Shown in pieces: positions 43,412 through 53,755 of a stretch of 64,000 bases of DNA; position 1 is the stretch's first letter; the number at the start of each line of letters is the position of its first letter. Source of the stretch: Vulcanimicrobiota bacterium (GTDB lineage: Bacteria; Vulcanimicrobiota; Vulcanimicrobiia; Vulcanimicrobiales; Vulcanimicrobiaceae). The DNA lies in contig JASHOG010000035.1 of the NCBI GenBank assembly GCA_030041225.1, positions 22,972 to 86,971 of the forward strand, in the 5' to 3' direction. The position numbers were made by a program, and so were the translations under genes. The notes under the pieces are model-generated. The model was not told where the DNA came from. It ran no database searches and saw only the letters and a list, made by a program, of their open reading frames with translations.

Positions 43412-44008
43412 ATGACCTCTCTCGACACGCTTGTCGCCTTCGAACTGCTACGCGAGCACGGGCTGCGGGTCGCACGCAGCAAATACGTCGACTCCGCGGA
43501 GGATGCGATCAGCTTCGCGGAGCGCAGAGATGCTGCCGATCCGCGGTTCGGTCCGATTGTGCTGCGCGTGGCAGGTCTCCCGCCCAATTGGCGGCTCGTC
43601 CGTCAGTTTGAGAGCGAGGCTGCCATCCGGAAGTCATACGCGCTTGTCGCGATGGAGGCAGCCGGATCGCATGTTTTGGCGCAGAGTCTTCCATCGGGTA
43701 CGGACGTGAAAATCGTGGGAGAGCACGTGCGGGATTGCGACGTGATCACCATAAGGCCTCCGAATGACCATCACGGAACACGCGAGGGTACGCGACACAT
43801 GCTCCGGCATATCGTTGAGCGTCTTCGTGAGATGCTCGGGGAAGGCGACCTCGAAGCATTGGACGTGACCGTGCGGCTGCACGAGGGCGCCTACACGATC
43901 ATCGATGCGCAGCTGATCGCTCGGCGCGCACCCGCATTGAGGCCTCGTCTTGGCCGGCACGCTCACGACCGAAAGGAGTACGGCTTTCGTCCGAGCGGCA
44001 AGCAGTAA
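43412..44008 (+). CDS. degenerate ATP-grasp-like protein
   Basis: 198 residues, soluble. The opening (FELLREHGLRVARSKYVDSA, then EDAISFAERRD) resembles the ATP-grasp entry of ADP-forming acyl-CoA synthetase beta subunits, where a helix and AxxxA pattern precede PVVLK; here PIVLRVAG has Arg where the usual Lys sits. Residues 138-168 share 15 of 31 positions with the C-terminal domain of the DUF779 fusion at 31440. A reduced or inactive ATP-grasp protein is my best reading. Its last 110 nt overlap the convergent acyl-CoA synthetase gene. Confidence 0.6.
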   Translation: MTSLDTLVAFELLREHGLRVARSKYVDSAEDAISFAERRDAADPRFGPIVLRVAGLPPNWRLVRQFESEAAIRKSYALVAMEAAGSHVLAQSLPSGTDVKIVGEHVRDCDVITIRPPNDHHGTREGTRHMLRHIVERLREMLGEGDLEALDVTVRLHEGAYTIIDAQLIARRAPALRPRLGRHAHDRKEYGFRPSGKQ

Positions 44009-46160
44009 CGTTAGCGGCGCGTCGGCGGGCGCCTCGGTGCGGACGGATGCGCGTATCCAGCGCGATCGCGCCGTGCTCGTCGGCAAGGAGCGGATTGATG
44101 TCGAGTTCGATAATATCCGGATGGCGCGCGATGAGAAGGCCGACAGCCACGAGGATGCGTGCGACCGCGTCGAGATCTGCCGGCGGGTGATGACGGTAGC
44201 CTCCGAGGAGCTTGGCGACACGCGTTCGAGCAACCTGCGCTCGAGCCGTCGTAATGTCGAGCGGCGCGAGCTCGATTGCGGTATCGTTGATCTCCTCTAC
44301 GGCAACGCCGCCGTGACCGAAGAGCACGACTGGTCCGAAGACGCTGTCGCGACTGCACCCTACGATGAGCTCGACAGCATTGGAACGCACGATCATTTCT
44401 TGAACGAGGAAGCCGTCGATGCGCGCTTTTGGAAATGCTGAGGTGACGCGTTCGAGCATCGCGTGTGCGGCTGCGTGTGCCTCCACCGCTCCGCGAACGT
44501 TTAACGCGACGCCTCCTGCCTCGCTTTTGTGTGTGATATCCGGCGAACGCAGTTTCAGCGCGACGGGAACGGCGAGCTCCGCCGCGGCGTCAGCGGCGCT
44601 CTCCACGTCGGCGACGATACGGCTGCGTGGCGCAGAGATGCCGTAGGCCAAAAGCACCTGTTCTACCTCGCTTGCGTCGAGCCACGTTCCACCTTTTGCT
44701 TGCGCAGCATCGAGCACGGCACCAACGGCAACCTCGTCTACGTCAAAGGGCGGCGGCTCAGGCTCGCGCTCGAGCCCATCGAGCAGAGCGCGGTAACGCA
44801 CGCACTGCATGAAGCCTTCGATTGCGTCCTCCGGCGTCTCATACGTCGGGATTTCCGGTTCGGTGAAACGCGCGCGTGCGGGAGCTGCGGACTTCTCACC
44901 GAGCCACACCGTAAACACGTTGCGCCGCTCGCCGCGGGCACGTGCAGCGGTGACGCTCTCTGAAACGGCACGGGCCGTCTCGATTGGATCGTTGAGTGCA
45001 GTGGGACAGCAGAGCACGAGCAGCGCGTCGGCGGTGGCATCGGCGAGGAGCACGTCGAAAATGCGTGAGTACTCGCTCGGTGGAGCGTCGCCGATGATAT
45101 CGACCGGGTTCCCATGGCTCCATGTACTTGGAAGAAGCGCGTTAAGCGCCGCGATCGTCTGCGGAGACAACTGCGCAAGCGTTCCGCCTCTTGCGATCAG
45201 GGCGTCGGTCGCGATGACGCCGGGACCGCCGCCGTTCGTGAGAAGCAGAAGTCGATTGCCGCGTTGCGGCTGCGCGAGCGCGAGCGTCTCGACGGTGTCG
45301 AACATCGCAGGGAGAGTCTCGACGCGCAGCAGACCCGCGCGTCGAAAGGCGGCATCGTAGACGACATCCGATCCGGCAAGAACACCGGTATGCGAACGCG
45401 CAGCCCTCGCGCCTTCCGACCGGCGCCCGGCCTTCACAGCGACTACGGGCTTTCGCCTGGATGCTGCCGTAGCCGCCGTGATGAACGATCCGCCGTTCGT
45501 AACTCCTTCGATGTAGAGAAGGATGGCGCTCGTCTTTTCGTCGGCAGCGAGATAGGCGAGTGCATCGGCGAAATCGACGTCTGCCATATCGCCGAGCGAG
45601 AGAATCTTTGAGAAGCCGATGCCACGCGGCTGCGCCCAATCGAGCACCGCAGTCACAAGCGCGCCGGACTGACTGACGAAGGCGAGCGACCCCGTGGAAG
45701 GAGTGAGATGCGTGAAGCTTGCGTTGAGGGCGGTCCACGGCGAGATGATGCCGATGCAGTTTGGGCCCACGATGCGCATGCGACCATCTGCGGCTGCGAC
45801 GATTTCACGCTGCATTGTCGCGCCCGCCTCGCCGAGCTCGGCAAAACCTGCCGTAACGATGACGGCAGCCGATGTACCGCGGGCGACGAGGCCGCGCACG
45901 ATCGGTAGCACTTGATCGGGAGGAACGGCAACCACGGCCAGCTCCGGCGTCTCGGGCAGATGCGCGACATCCGGATAGACCTTTATGCCTGCGAGGCTGT
46001 CGTGTTTCGGATTCACGAGCTCGATCGTGCCCGCGAATCCGTTGGCGGTGAGGTTCCGCAGCATGACCGCGCCGACCGAGCCGGGACGCTCTGACGCGCC
46101 GATGAGCGCCACCGAGCGAGGATCAAAGAGCGCTTCGAAAGGCTCGCGCCCTCGTGTCAC
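43899..46160 (-). CDS. ADP-forming acetate/acyl-CoA synthetase
   Basis: 753 residues, alpha and beta parts fused. CoA-binding domain: RSVALIGASERPGSVGAVM. Ligase-CoA domains: SLAFVSQSGALVTAVLDWA and HTGVLAGSDVVYD (likely phospho-His). ATP-grasp: PVALKLRSPDITHKSEAGGV, GFLVQEMIV, FGPVVLFGHGGVAVE and the closing IIELDINPLLAD. It converts acyl-CoA, ADP and phosphate to acid, CoA and ATP (or the reverse), useful for ATP gain at low oxygen. The last 45 or so residues after the ATP-grasp core are Arg-rich and overlap the opposite gene. Translationally coupled to the gene upstream (ATGA). Confidence 0.9.
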   Translation of the reverse strand: MTRGREPFEALFDPRSVALIGASERPGSVGAVMLRNLTANGFAGTIELVNPKHDSLAGIKVYPDVAHLPETPELAVVAVPPDQVLPIVRGLVARGTSAAVIVTAGFAELGEAGATMQREIVAAADGRMRIVGPNCIGIISPWTALNASFTHLTPSTGSLAFVSQSGALVTAVLDWAQPRGIGFSKILSLGDMADVDFADALAYLAADEKTSAILLYIEGVTNGGSFITAATAASRRKPVVAVKAGRRSEGARAARSHTGVLAGSDVVYDAAFRRAGLLRVETLPAMFDTVETLALAQPQRGNRLLLLTNGGGPGVIATDALIARGGTLAQLSPQTIAALNALLPSTWSHGNPVDIIGDAPPSEYSRIFDVLLADATADALLVLCCPTALNDPIETARAVSESVTAARARGERRNVFTVWLGEKSAAPARARFTEPEIPTYETPEDAIEGFMQCVRYRALLDGLEREPEPPPFDVDEVAVGAVLDAAQAKGGTWLDASEVEQVLLAYGISAPRSRIVADVESAADAAAELAVPVALKLRSPDITHKSEAGGVALNVRGAVEAHAAAHAMLERVTSAFPKARIDGFLVQEMIVRSNAVELIVGCSRDSVFGPVVLFGHGGVAVEEINDTAIELAPLDITTARAQVARTRVAKLLGGYRHHPPADLDAVARILVAVGLLIARHPDIIELDINPLLADEHGAIALDTRIRPHRGARRRAANVTACRSDESRTPFGRERAGQDEASMRVRAERSAAHR

Positions 46161-46840
46161 TGCGGCTGGGACGAGACGAGAGTCAACGTATCCGGGTCGA
46201 CTTCGTAGTTACCTGCAGAGACAAGATTGTTGGGATAGGCGCACACGACGCTATTCCCCGGACCCCAGATCACAACGAGATTCGGCGGTCCGCACGTTGT
46301 CTGCGTGAGCCCATAATCCTGGAGTAACTCCGCGCCTGGGCTTCCCCCGGCGAGCTGATACGAGGGATAAATCACCTCATCTTGATAGTCGATGATTGAG
46401 CCGAGCAAGACAAGGTCGGCGGCGCCGATCCAAAACGGCCCCCAGAACCCGCCGCCCCAATAGTACGGTGCCGGATACCAAGCGACGCCGTGATTCCAGC
46501 CCCATCCTCCCCAATGGTGCGGATTGTGCAGCGTACTGCCGGTGAAGCTCTGGCTATGGTACGGACCTGCCGCGTACGGCACGCGCACCGGTCCTGCGGG
46601 TGTCATTGCTCTCGACGGTGAGAGTGGGCGGCCAGAGACGTGCGATGGTACGGTCAAAGGACGCAAGGGCCCGGGGCGCACGTTAACGTCATGCGGAAAG
46701 CTGAAGCCGCGCGCCGGTACCGATGCCGGCCTCCCGCCGCCGGCAGGCGCCGGCCGGCCCCCGCGTTGCGCAAACGTCAGCGTCGGCAACGATACCAGCA
46801 GTGTCAACGCCGCTACACTACGCAAAAGTGCTGAGCTCAT
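46157..46840 (-). CDS. secreted Gly/Pro/Trp-rich protein of unknown function
   Basis: 227 residues with a signal peptide (residues 1-24, ending TFAQ). A low-complexity Gly/Pro/Arg region runs to about residue 85, followed by an aromatic-rich stretch (HHWGGWGWNHGVAWYPAPYY, then WGGGFWGPFW) and a C-terminal part with two Cys (TTCGPPN, VVCAYPN). No family recognised. It overlaps both neighbours by 4 nt, so it is translated together with the acyl-CoA synthetase, an unexpected pairing of a secreted and a cytoplasmic protein. Confidence 0.65.
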   Translation of the reverse strand: MSSALLRSVAALTLLVSLPTLTFAQRGGRPAPAGGGRPASVPARGFSFPHDVNVRPGPLRPLTVPSHVSGRPLSPSRAMTPAGPVRVPYAAGPYHSQSFTGSTLHNPHHWGGWGWNHGVAWYPAPYYWGGGFWGPFWIGAADLVLLGSIIDYQDEVIYPSYQLAGGSPGAELLQDYGLTQTTCGPPNLVVIWGPGNSVVCAYPNNLVSAGNYEVDPDTLTLVSSQPQ

Positions 46841-47241
46841 CGTATCCGTACCTCATCGAGCGTACCGACGACGATAATGTTCGTGCCGTGCTGCGTCCGC
46901 AGCGAGGCACGAACAGCATCCGTCGACAGTGTTAGAGTGACTGTTCCCGAAGCCAGCGGTATGGCGCGAACCTTGTGATCCTGGTGCAACGCGACACCGT
47001 ATGGCAGGCAGCTCAAGCGCTCATTGCTGAAGCGGCACGCGCTCGTTGCCACCTGAAGCGCGCCGTGACCATCGGAGCTTCGCAGCCACAGAATCGAGTG
47101 CACGAAGCGCATCTCGACCTGGCGGTAGATTTTGATAGAGCCGTCGCTCTGGCGGACCTGAACGGTGCCTCTGGCCAGTGCCGTAGCCGGCAAGACTACC
47201 ACCGCCGCCAAGAGCATGAGGCATGTAATTCGAAAACTCAT
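46837..47241 (-). CDS. secreted small protein of unknown function
   Basis: 134 residues from the ATG at 47241; a longer frame starts upstream but the signal peptide (SFRITCLMLLAAVVVLPATA) begins here. The mature part has a beta-rich pattern and one Cys pair (TSACRFSNERLSCLP). No family recognised. First gene of a three-gene chain leading into the acyl-CoA synthetase, each joined by ATGA overlaps. Confidence 0.6.
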   Translation of the reverse strand: MSFRITCLMLLAAVVVLPATALARGTVQVRQSDGSIKIYRQVEMRFVHSILWLRSSDGHGALQVATSACRFSNERLSCLPYGVALHQDHKVRAIPLASGTVTLTLSTDAVRASLRTQHGTNIIVVGTLDEVRIR

Positions 47242-47322
47242 GCACCTATTGTGCGTACGCGCAAAGAAGCCCGCGTGAATGCCAACCTTCTCGGAATCTT
47301 CCCAATCGAGCACGGAGGCGCT

Positions 47323-48450
47323 CTAGTCGATGCGCTTCTGGAAGCGCAGCACCGCGGTCGTGAAGACGGCGAGCCCTAAGGCGAGCAGCATAAGAATCTG
47401 CGGCCACAGGTAGTCGACCCCGATCCCTTTGATGATGATACCGCGCACGATCGTGAGGAAGTACGTGAGCGGAACGAAGTACGAGAGCACCTGCATGAGC
47501 TTCGGCATTGCGTCGACGGGGAAGATGAAACCGGAGAGCAGCATCGAGGGCAGAAGGAAAAGCTGAATGAGCTGCACGGCCTGGATGTAGGTCTTGGCGA
47601 TCGTCGAGACGAGCGTGCCGAGTCCGAGCGTGGCAAAGAAGAAGACCAAGACGGTGAAGTAGAGGAGGAGCACGCTGCCGACGACCGGCACGCCGAACCA
47701 AAAGACGGCGACGAGCAGAATCATCGTAACATTGATATAGCCGATCGTCACGAGCGGCACCATCTTGCCGATCATCAACTCGCTCGATCTGATCGGACTC
47801 ACGATGAGCTGCTCGAGCGTTCCAAGCTCGCGCTCGCGGACGATCGTCGACATCGAGAGGAACGTCATCGTGAACTGCAAGACCAGCGCGAGCACGCCTG
47901 GGACGATGAAGACCTCTTGGCGCAACCCGGGGTTGTACCAGGCGCGCGCGCGCACGTCGACGCCGATCCCGGATGGAGCCGCTCCTTCCAGCTTCAACTG
48001 CTGTATCTGGAGCTGCTGCGTGACGCTGCTGCCGACCGCCCCAGCAGCGGCGAGCGCCGCCTGCGCTGCGGTCGCATCGGATGCATCGACGCCGACCATC
48101 ACTTCGGGCGATTTCTTCTCGTGGAGCAGCTTCGCGTAATCGGGAGGGATGACGATCCCAGCAAGTGCCTGATCGTCGTCGATATGGCGAACGACATCGC
48201 TCATGCTGTGAGCCCGGTACCTAATATCGAAGTAGGCCGAGTTCGTAAAGGCATCGAGCAACTGCTGACTCTCGGCAGTGCGCGAGAGATCCCAGACAAT
48301 CGTCGGCTGATGCTTGACGTCGCTCGAGAGGTAGCCGTAGAGAAGCACCTGAATAAGCGGCATGAGCATCGTCGAAATGACGGTGCGATGATCGCGGAAG
48401 AACTGGGTGTATTCTTTGACTGCTATCGTCCAGACTCGACGCCAGTTCAT
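47323..48450 (-). CDS. ABC-2 type permease (YbhR/YhhJ-like)
   Basis: 375 residues. TM1 (about residues 22-42) is followed by a large periplasmic loop and five C-terminal TM segments. Typical signatures are RDHRTVISTMLMPLIQVLLY at the start and LGTLEQLIVSPIRSSELMIG near the middle. It forms the membrane channel of the exporter whose ATPases precede it. Only one permease gene is present, so a homodimer is likely. It overlaps the upstream ATPase gene by 4 nt. Confidence 0.9.
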   Translation of the reverse strand: MNWRRVWTIAVKEYTQFFRDHRTVISTMLMPLIQVLLYGYLSSDVKHQPTIVWDLSRTAESQQLLDAFTNSAYFDIRYRAHSMSDVVRHIDDDQALAGIVIPPDYAKLLHEKKSPEVMVGVDASDATAAQAALAAAGAVGSSVTQQLQIQQLKLEGAAPSGIGVDVRARAWYNPGLRQEVFIVPGVLALVLQFTMTFLSMSTIVRERELGTLEQLIVSPIRSSELMIGKMVPLVTIGYINVTMILLVAVFWFGVPVVGSVLLLYFTVLVFFFATLGLGTLVSTIAKTYIQAVQLIQLFLLPSMLLSGFIFPVDAMPKLMQVLSYFVPLTYFLTIVRGIIIKGIGVDYLWPQILMLLALGLAVFTTAVLRFQKRID

Positions 48451-49385
48451 GGGGTCCTCACGAGATCGGCAAAGACATCTTCGAGCGAGGGCGTTACGGG
48501 TTCGAGCGAAGCGATGGAAATGCCGAGACGGCTGACCGCGGCCTTGAGCTGCGCGGCATCCTCTTTGTGCGCGACTGTGATGTGCAACGCGGAGCCGTAG
48601 AGACCGGCGCTGCGGACGAAGGGCAAACTCTCAACGGCATCGAGAATGGCAACGTTGTGCTCGGAGACAATCTCGATCGTCTCGCCGCCTCCGGGCGCGT
48701 GCTTGAGGTTCTCGGGCGTGCCGCGCGCGATGATCTTTCCGCCGTAGATCAGCGCGAGCTCGTTGCAGTGCTCCGCCTCGTCGAGATAGTGCGTCGTGAC
48801 GAGCACCGTCGTGCCTTCCTCAGCGAGCCCGACGATGATGTCCCAGAACTCGCGGCGTGAGAGTGGGTCGACACCGGATGTCGGCTCATCGAGAAAGATC
48901 ATTTTCGGATCGTGCAGGAGAGTGCATGCAAGCGCGAGTCGCTTGCGATATCCGCCCGATAGCGTGCCGGCGAGCTGCGAGCGACGCTTCTTGAGATCGA
49001 GGCGCTCCATCCAACGATCGACGGCACGCTTCTCACCAGGGCCATAGATGTCGAACATGCCACAGTAGAAGCGCAGATGCTCTTCGACCGAGAGGTCATC
49101 CCACAGGCTCGATCCTTGCGGCATGTATCCGATGCGAAGCTTCACGTCTTCCGGATCACGTCCGACATCGTAGCCGAGGACCTCCGCGCTTCCGGAAGTA
49201 GGCGCGAGAACGCCGCAAAGCATACGAATCGTCGTCGACTTTCCCGCGCCGTTTGGGCCGAGAAAGCCCCATATCTCACCGGCGCGAATCTCGAACGAGA
49301 TCGCGTCGACCGCAACGAAGCTATCGAATCGGCGCGTGAGTGCGTCGACGCGGACCGTCGATGAAACGGCTGCTGCAGCGCTCAC
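48447..49385 (-). CDS. ABC transporter ATPase (second of two)
   Basis: 312 residues. Walker A GPNGAGKSTTIRML, signature LSGGYRKRLALACTLL, Walker B MIFLDEPTSGVDP and switch His VTTHYLDEAEH are intact, with a C-terminal extension of about 90 residues typical of drug/Nod-factor-type exporters. It corresponds to one half of YbhF/RbbA, which carry two nucleotide-binding domains on one chain in E. coli. Confidence 0.92.
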   Translation of the reverse strand: MSAAAAVSSTVRVDALTRRFDSFVAVDAISFEIRAGEIWGFLGPNGAGKSTTIRMLCGVLAPTSGSAEVLGYDVGRDPEDVKLRIGYMPQGSSLWDDLSVEEHLRFYCGMFDIYGPGEKRAVDRWMERLDLKKRRSQLAGTLSGGYRKRLALACTLLHDPKMIFLDEPTSGVDPLSRREFWDIIVGLAEEGTTVLVTTHYLDEAEHCNELALIYGGKIIARGTPENLKHAPGGGETIEIVSEHNVAILDAVESLPFVRSAGLYGSALHITVAHKEDAAQLKAAVSRLGISIASLEPVTPSLEDVFADLVRTP

Positions 49386-50299
49386 GAGGAGAGCCTCGCG
49401 ACGAACGTATCCTCGAGCGAGGGCGGAATAACGCGAAGCACCGCGTCGGTCACACCGGCGTCGCGCAACCGGGCCTCGATCGCCGGGATTGCGTTTGCGG
49501 CCGATGGGACGAGCGCGTGAAGCGCTTCGCCGAAGATCTCGATGCTGCGAACGCTCGGCTCGTCGCGCAAGGCTCGCCGCGCTTTAGGGCGCTGCTGCGT
49601 CGTGATCTCGACGACCTCACCTGCGAGGTGTGCCTTGAGGTCAGCAGGTGATCCGAGGCTCAAAATCGCGCCGTGCGTGATAAAGGCAACACGATGAGCA
49701 CGCTCCGCTTCATCCATGTAGGGCGTGCTCACAAAGATCGTCGTTCCGCCGGCACTGATGCGGTAGAGGATGCGCCAGAACTCCCTTCGCGAAACAGGGT
49801 CGACGCCCGCGGTCGGCTCGTCAAGGAGAATCGTCGTGGGGCTATGGATCAGCGTACACGCGAGAGCGAGCTTTTGCTTCATGCCGCCGGAGAGCTCGTC
49901 CGCGAGGCGCCTCGTAAACGGCGCCAGCGCGAAATCGTTGAGGAGCTCCTGTGCACGTTTGGCGAACTCCAATCGCGGAACGCCGAAGATGTTGCCGTAG
50001 AAGCGAAGGTTCTCCATCACGGAGAGGTCTGGATAGAGACTGAAGCGCTGCGGCATGTAGCCGATCGCAGCTTGAACGCGCCATGCCTGACGCCGTACGT
50101 CGATGCCGTCGACGAGCAGCGTTCCTTCATCGAGTGCAAGCGCGCCGCAGATAAGGCGCATGAGCGTCGTCTTTCCGGCGCCGTCCGGGCCGACGATCGC
50201 AAAGATCTCGCCTCCCTCGACCTCGAGGGAGAGCCGCTCGATTGCAACGATCTCGCCGAAGCGGCGCGTGACGGCCGAAGCGGCGATTGCAGCGGGCAT
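49382..50299 (-). CDS. ABC transporter ATPase (first of two)
   Basis: 305 residues. Walker A GPDGAGKTTLMRLI, signature LSGGMKQKLALACTLI, Walker B TILLDEPTAGVDP; the switch position reads VSTPYMDEAER, with Pro-Tyr replacing the usual His-Tyr, so its own hydrolysis may be weak and the second ATPase may carry most activity. Starts one base after the HlyD gene stop and overlaps the next gene by 4 nt. Confidence 0.92.
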   Translation of the reverse strand: MPAAIAASAVTRRFGEIVAIERLSLEVEGGEIFAIVGPDGAGKTTLMRLICGALALDEGTLLVDGIDVRRQAWRVQAAIGYMPQRFSLYPDLSVMENLRFYGNIFGVPRLEFAKRAQELLNDFALAPFTRRLADELSGGMKQKLALACTLIHSPTTILLDEPTAGVDPVSRREFWRILYRISAGGTTIFVSTPYMDEAERAHRVAFITHGAILSLGSPADLKAHLAGEVVEITTQQRPKARRALRDEPSVRSIEIFGEALHALVPSAANAIPAIEARLRDAGVTDAVLRVIPPSLEDTFVARLSS

Positions 50300-50300
50300 C

Positions 50301-51362
50301 TCAGGCGTGGATGACGGCGTCGACGGGAAGACCGGGTTTTAGCGTACCTGTCTTATCGACGAACTGAATCTTGACGCGAAAGACGAGGTACTCGATACGC
50401 TCCTCTTTGGTCTGAACGTTCTCGGGCGTGAACTCGGCGGTCGTGCCGATCTCCGTTACGGTCCCGACGAACGTGCGCCCCGGCAATCCATCGATCGAGA
50501 CGTCGGCCTTCATACCGGTCTTGATCCTCGGCACGTCGGTCTCGCTCACGTACACGTAGACGTAGGGATGCTCGAGGTCACCGACGGTGATAACAGCGGC
50601 TCCCGGCTGAATGAGGGAGCCGTCTTCGAAGTTGTGCGAAATGACATAGCCATCGTACGGCGCAACCAGTTGTGTCTCCTGAACGGAGTTGCGCGCTAAT
50701 CCAAAGGAGGCGCGCGCTTGCGCGAGCGCGGCGACCGCTTGGAGCCGCTGCAGACGTGAAGCACGCACTTCGAGCTCGTTGACGGCGACGCTGCGCCGAT
50801 CGGCTTGCGCGAGCGCAACTGCGTCGCGCGCGCCTTTGAGCTGCGCGACCGAGGCGGCATACACGTTGCGCGCATCGTCGAGCGCCTGCCGCGGCTCGTC
50901 GCCCGTGCCGACGAGGCTTCTCGCGCGCGAGAGGTTCGTCGAGGCTAACTCGTACGCCGACTGAGCCGAGGCAAGCTGTGCCTGCGCCTGATCGATCGCG
51001 AGCACGGTCGACGAGCTCGCGATACCGAGATTCTCGCCCGCTTGCCCGAGACGCGACTGCGCGACGTCAACCTGCTGTTGTGCAGAGGCGACGTCAGCGA
51101 GTTCCTGCTCGAGGCTCAACGTGGGAACGACGCGCTCGAGCACGGCGACAACCTCTCCTTTCGTGACTGCGTCGCCGTCGTTGACGCGCAAATCGACCAG
51201 GCGCCCCTGGACCTTAGGCGAGAGATCGCTTTCAATCACCTCGATGGTTCCAGAAGCGAAGACCTCGTTTGCCGGCGCTCGTTGAGCAAAGTACCAGCCG
51301 GCAACTGCGCCGCAGATCACGACCACCGCCACAGCGAGAACAAGGCGCGTTCGTAGTCCCAT
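50301..51362 (-). CDS. HlyD/YbhG-like membrane fusion protein
   Basis: 353 residues. N-terminal TM segment (residues 7-25), lipoyl halves (VQGRLVDLRVNDGDAVTKGE and VAPYDGYVISHNFEDGSLIQ) around a long Ala/Gln-rich hairpin, then beta-barrel ending. First gene of the exporter operon HlyD-ATPase-ATPase-permease. It links the inner-membrane pump to an outer-membrane factor not encoded here. Upstream, TATAGT around 51369-51375 on the minus strand is a possible -10 without a clear -35. Confidence 0.9.
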   Translation of the reverse strand: MGLRTRLVLAVAVVVICGAVAGWYFAQRAPANEVFASGTIEVIESDLSPKVQGRLVDLRVNDGDAVTKGEVVAVLERVVPTLSLEQELADVASAQQQVDVAQSRLGQAGENLGIASSSTVLAIDQAQAQLASAQSAYELASTNLSRARSLVGTGDEPRQALDDARNVYAASVAQLKGARDAVALAQADRRSVAVNELEVRASRLQRLQAVAALAQARASFGLARNSVQETQLVAPYDGYVISHNFEDGSLIQPGAAVITVGDLEHPYVYVYVSETDVPRIKTGMKADVSIDGLPGRTFVGTVTEIGTTAEFTPENVQTKEERIEYLVFRVKIQFVDKTGTLKPGLPVDAVIHA

Positions 51363-51421
51363 ACCATCGACTATAGCCGTAGGGCGAGAAGAGCCTAGGA
51401 AGTCCTTTTGAAGACGTTACG

Positions 51422-51790
51422 TTACGGAGCCAGAGCGTCTTCCACGGCGCGTAGCAGCTCCTCTGGTTCCGAGGGCTTCGGGACGGCCGCCTTTATGGCG
51501 TAGATCTCCATGAAGTCGCGCATCGCGGCATTCGGCGGTGTTGCCGTGTAGAGCGCAATCGAAACGTCGCTAAGCGCCGCGTCAATGCGCAGCCGCCGGA
51601 TCACGTCGACACCCGAGATACCGGGCATGTTGAGATCGATGAGCAGGAGGTCGGGACACTCCGCCGCGACCGCAGCGAGTGCTGCCTCACCGTCGGCGGC
51701 TTCGACGATCGTATGGCCCGCGTGGCGCAGCACGGTTGCGACGAGCAGCCGGCTTGCAGCGTCGTCGTCAGCGACGAGAATCAGCGCCAT
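51422..51790 (-). CDS. single-domain response regulator (CheY-like)
   Basis: 122 residues, one receiver domain only: acidic pair VADDDAAS, phospho-Asp in LLLIDLNMPG, and conserved Lys in VPKPSEPEEL. The Thr position reads LYTAT. It has no output domain, so it acts by binding a partner or passing phosphate. Its start lies inside the preceding double-receiver gene (23-nt overlap). Confidence 0.9.
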   Translation of the reverse strand: MALILVADDDAASRLLVATVLRHAGHTIVEAADGEAALAAVAAECPDLLLIDLNMPGISGVDVIRRLRIDAALSDVSIALYTATPPNAAMRDFMEIYAIKAAVPKPSEPEELLRAVEDALAP

Positions 51791-52582
51791 CGCCGATGAG
51801 CTCCTCTATCTCATGGCGCAGCTTCTCAGGGTTAATGGGCCGCAGAATGAACTTCTTCGCCCCGAGCTCGAGGCCGCGCTGGCGGTCTCGCGTCTGCCAC
51901 GCAGTCGAGGAGAGAAAGACGAAGGGAATGCGGCGCCGGCGGTCGTCTGCTCGGACGCCCTCGATGAGCGCGAAGCCGCCCTCCTCGGGCATGTGCAGAT
52001 CGCAGAGGATGAGCGCGGGATGGATGCGCTCCAAGATCTCGAGTGCCTCGCGCACGCTCCTTGCCTCGGCGATCCGATAGCCGAAGGGCGTCAGCGAAGC
52101 GCTGAGGACGTCGAGATTCGTTTGCAGGTCGTCGACGGCGAGAATGATCTGCCCATCCTCCGGTTCCTCGCCTGCCTCGGCCGCAGTGTGCTCATGCGTC
52201 ACGGCGGCCGGGCGATGCGATGATCCGAGATATGCCTGGATCTCAGGAACGAATTGCTCGGGATCGATTGGCTTCGCGATGTATCCGTCGAAGCCGCTTT
52301 TGAGAATACGCTCCCGATCGCCCGCCATCGCAAGCGCGGTAATCGCGATGAGGGGCGTCGCCGCGGAGGTGACTTCGTTCTTGAAGCGACGCGCAAACTC
52401 GTAACCGTCCAATCCAGGCATCAGGATATCGACGAGAGCCAGGTCATATGACTCAAGTTGCGCTTTTTCCAGGCCGCTTGGACCATCGCTCGCGAAATCG
52501 CACTCATAGCCGAAGGCTCGCAGCAAGTAGAGCATCAGATCGAGATTCGCGCGATTATCGTCGACGACGAGAATGCGCGGCG

Positions 52583-52586
<4 letters not shown>
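51768..52586 (-). CDS. double-receiver response regulator
   Basis: 272 residues made of two receiver domains and a short linker (HTAAEAGEEPEDGQ). Receiver 1 is canonical (VVDDN, LALVDILMPG, ITALA, IAKPIDP). Receiver 2 keeps the acidic pair (AVDDL) and phospho-Asp (LILCDLHMPE), but the conserved Lys is Arg (ILRPINP). No DNA-binding domain. With the kinase upstream (ATGA overlap) and the single receiver downstream it forms a three-protein phosphorelay-type unit. Confidence 0.9.
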
Positions 52587-53707
<1,121 letters not shown>

Positions 53708-53755
53708 GGGGCTTCCTTCGCGGGTTCTTCATAAGCGCCCGCTACTATTTGAACT

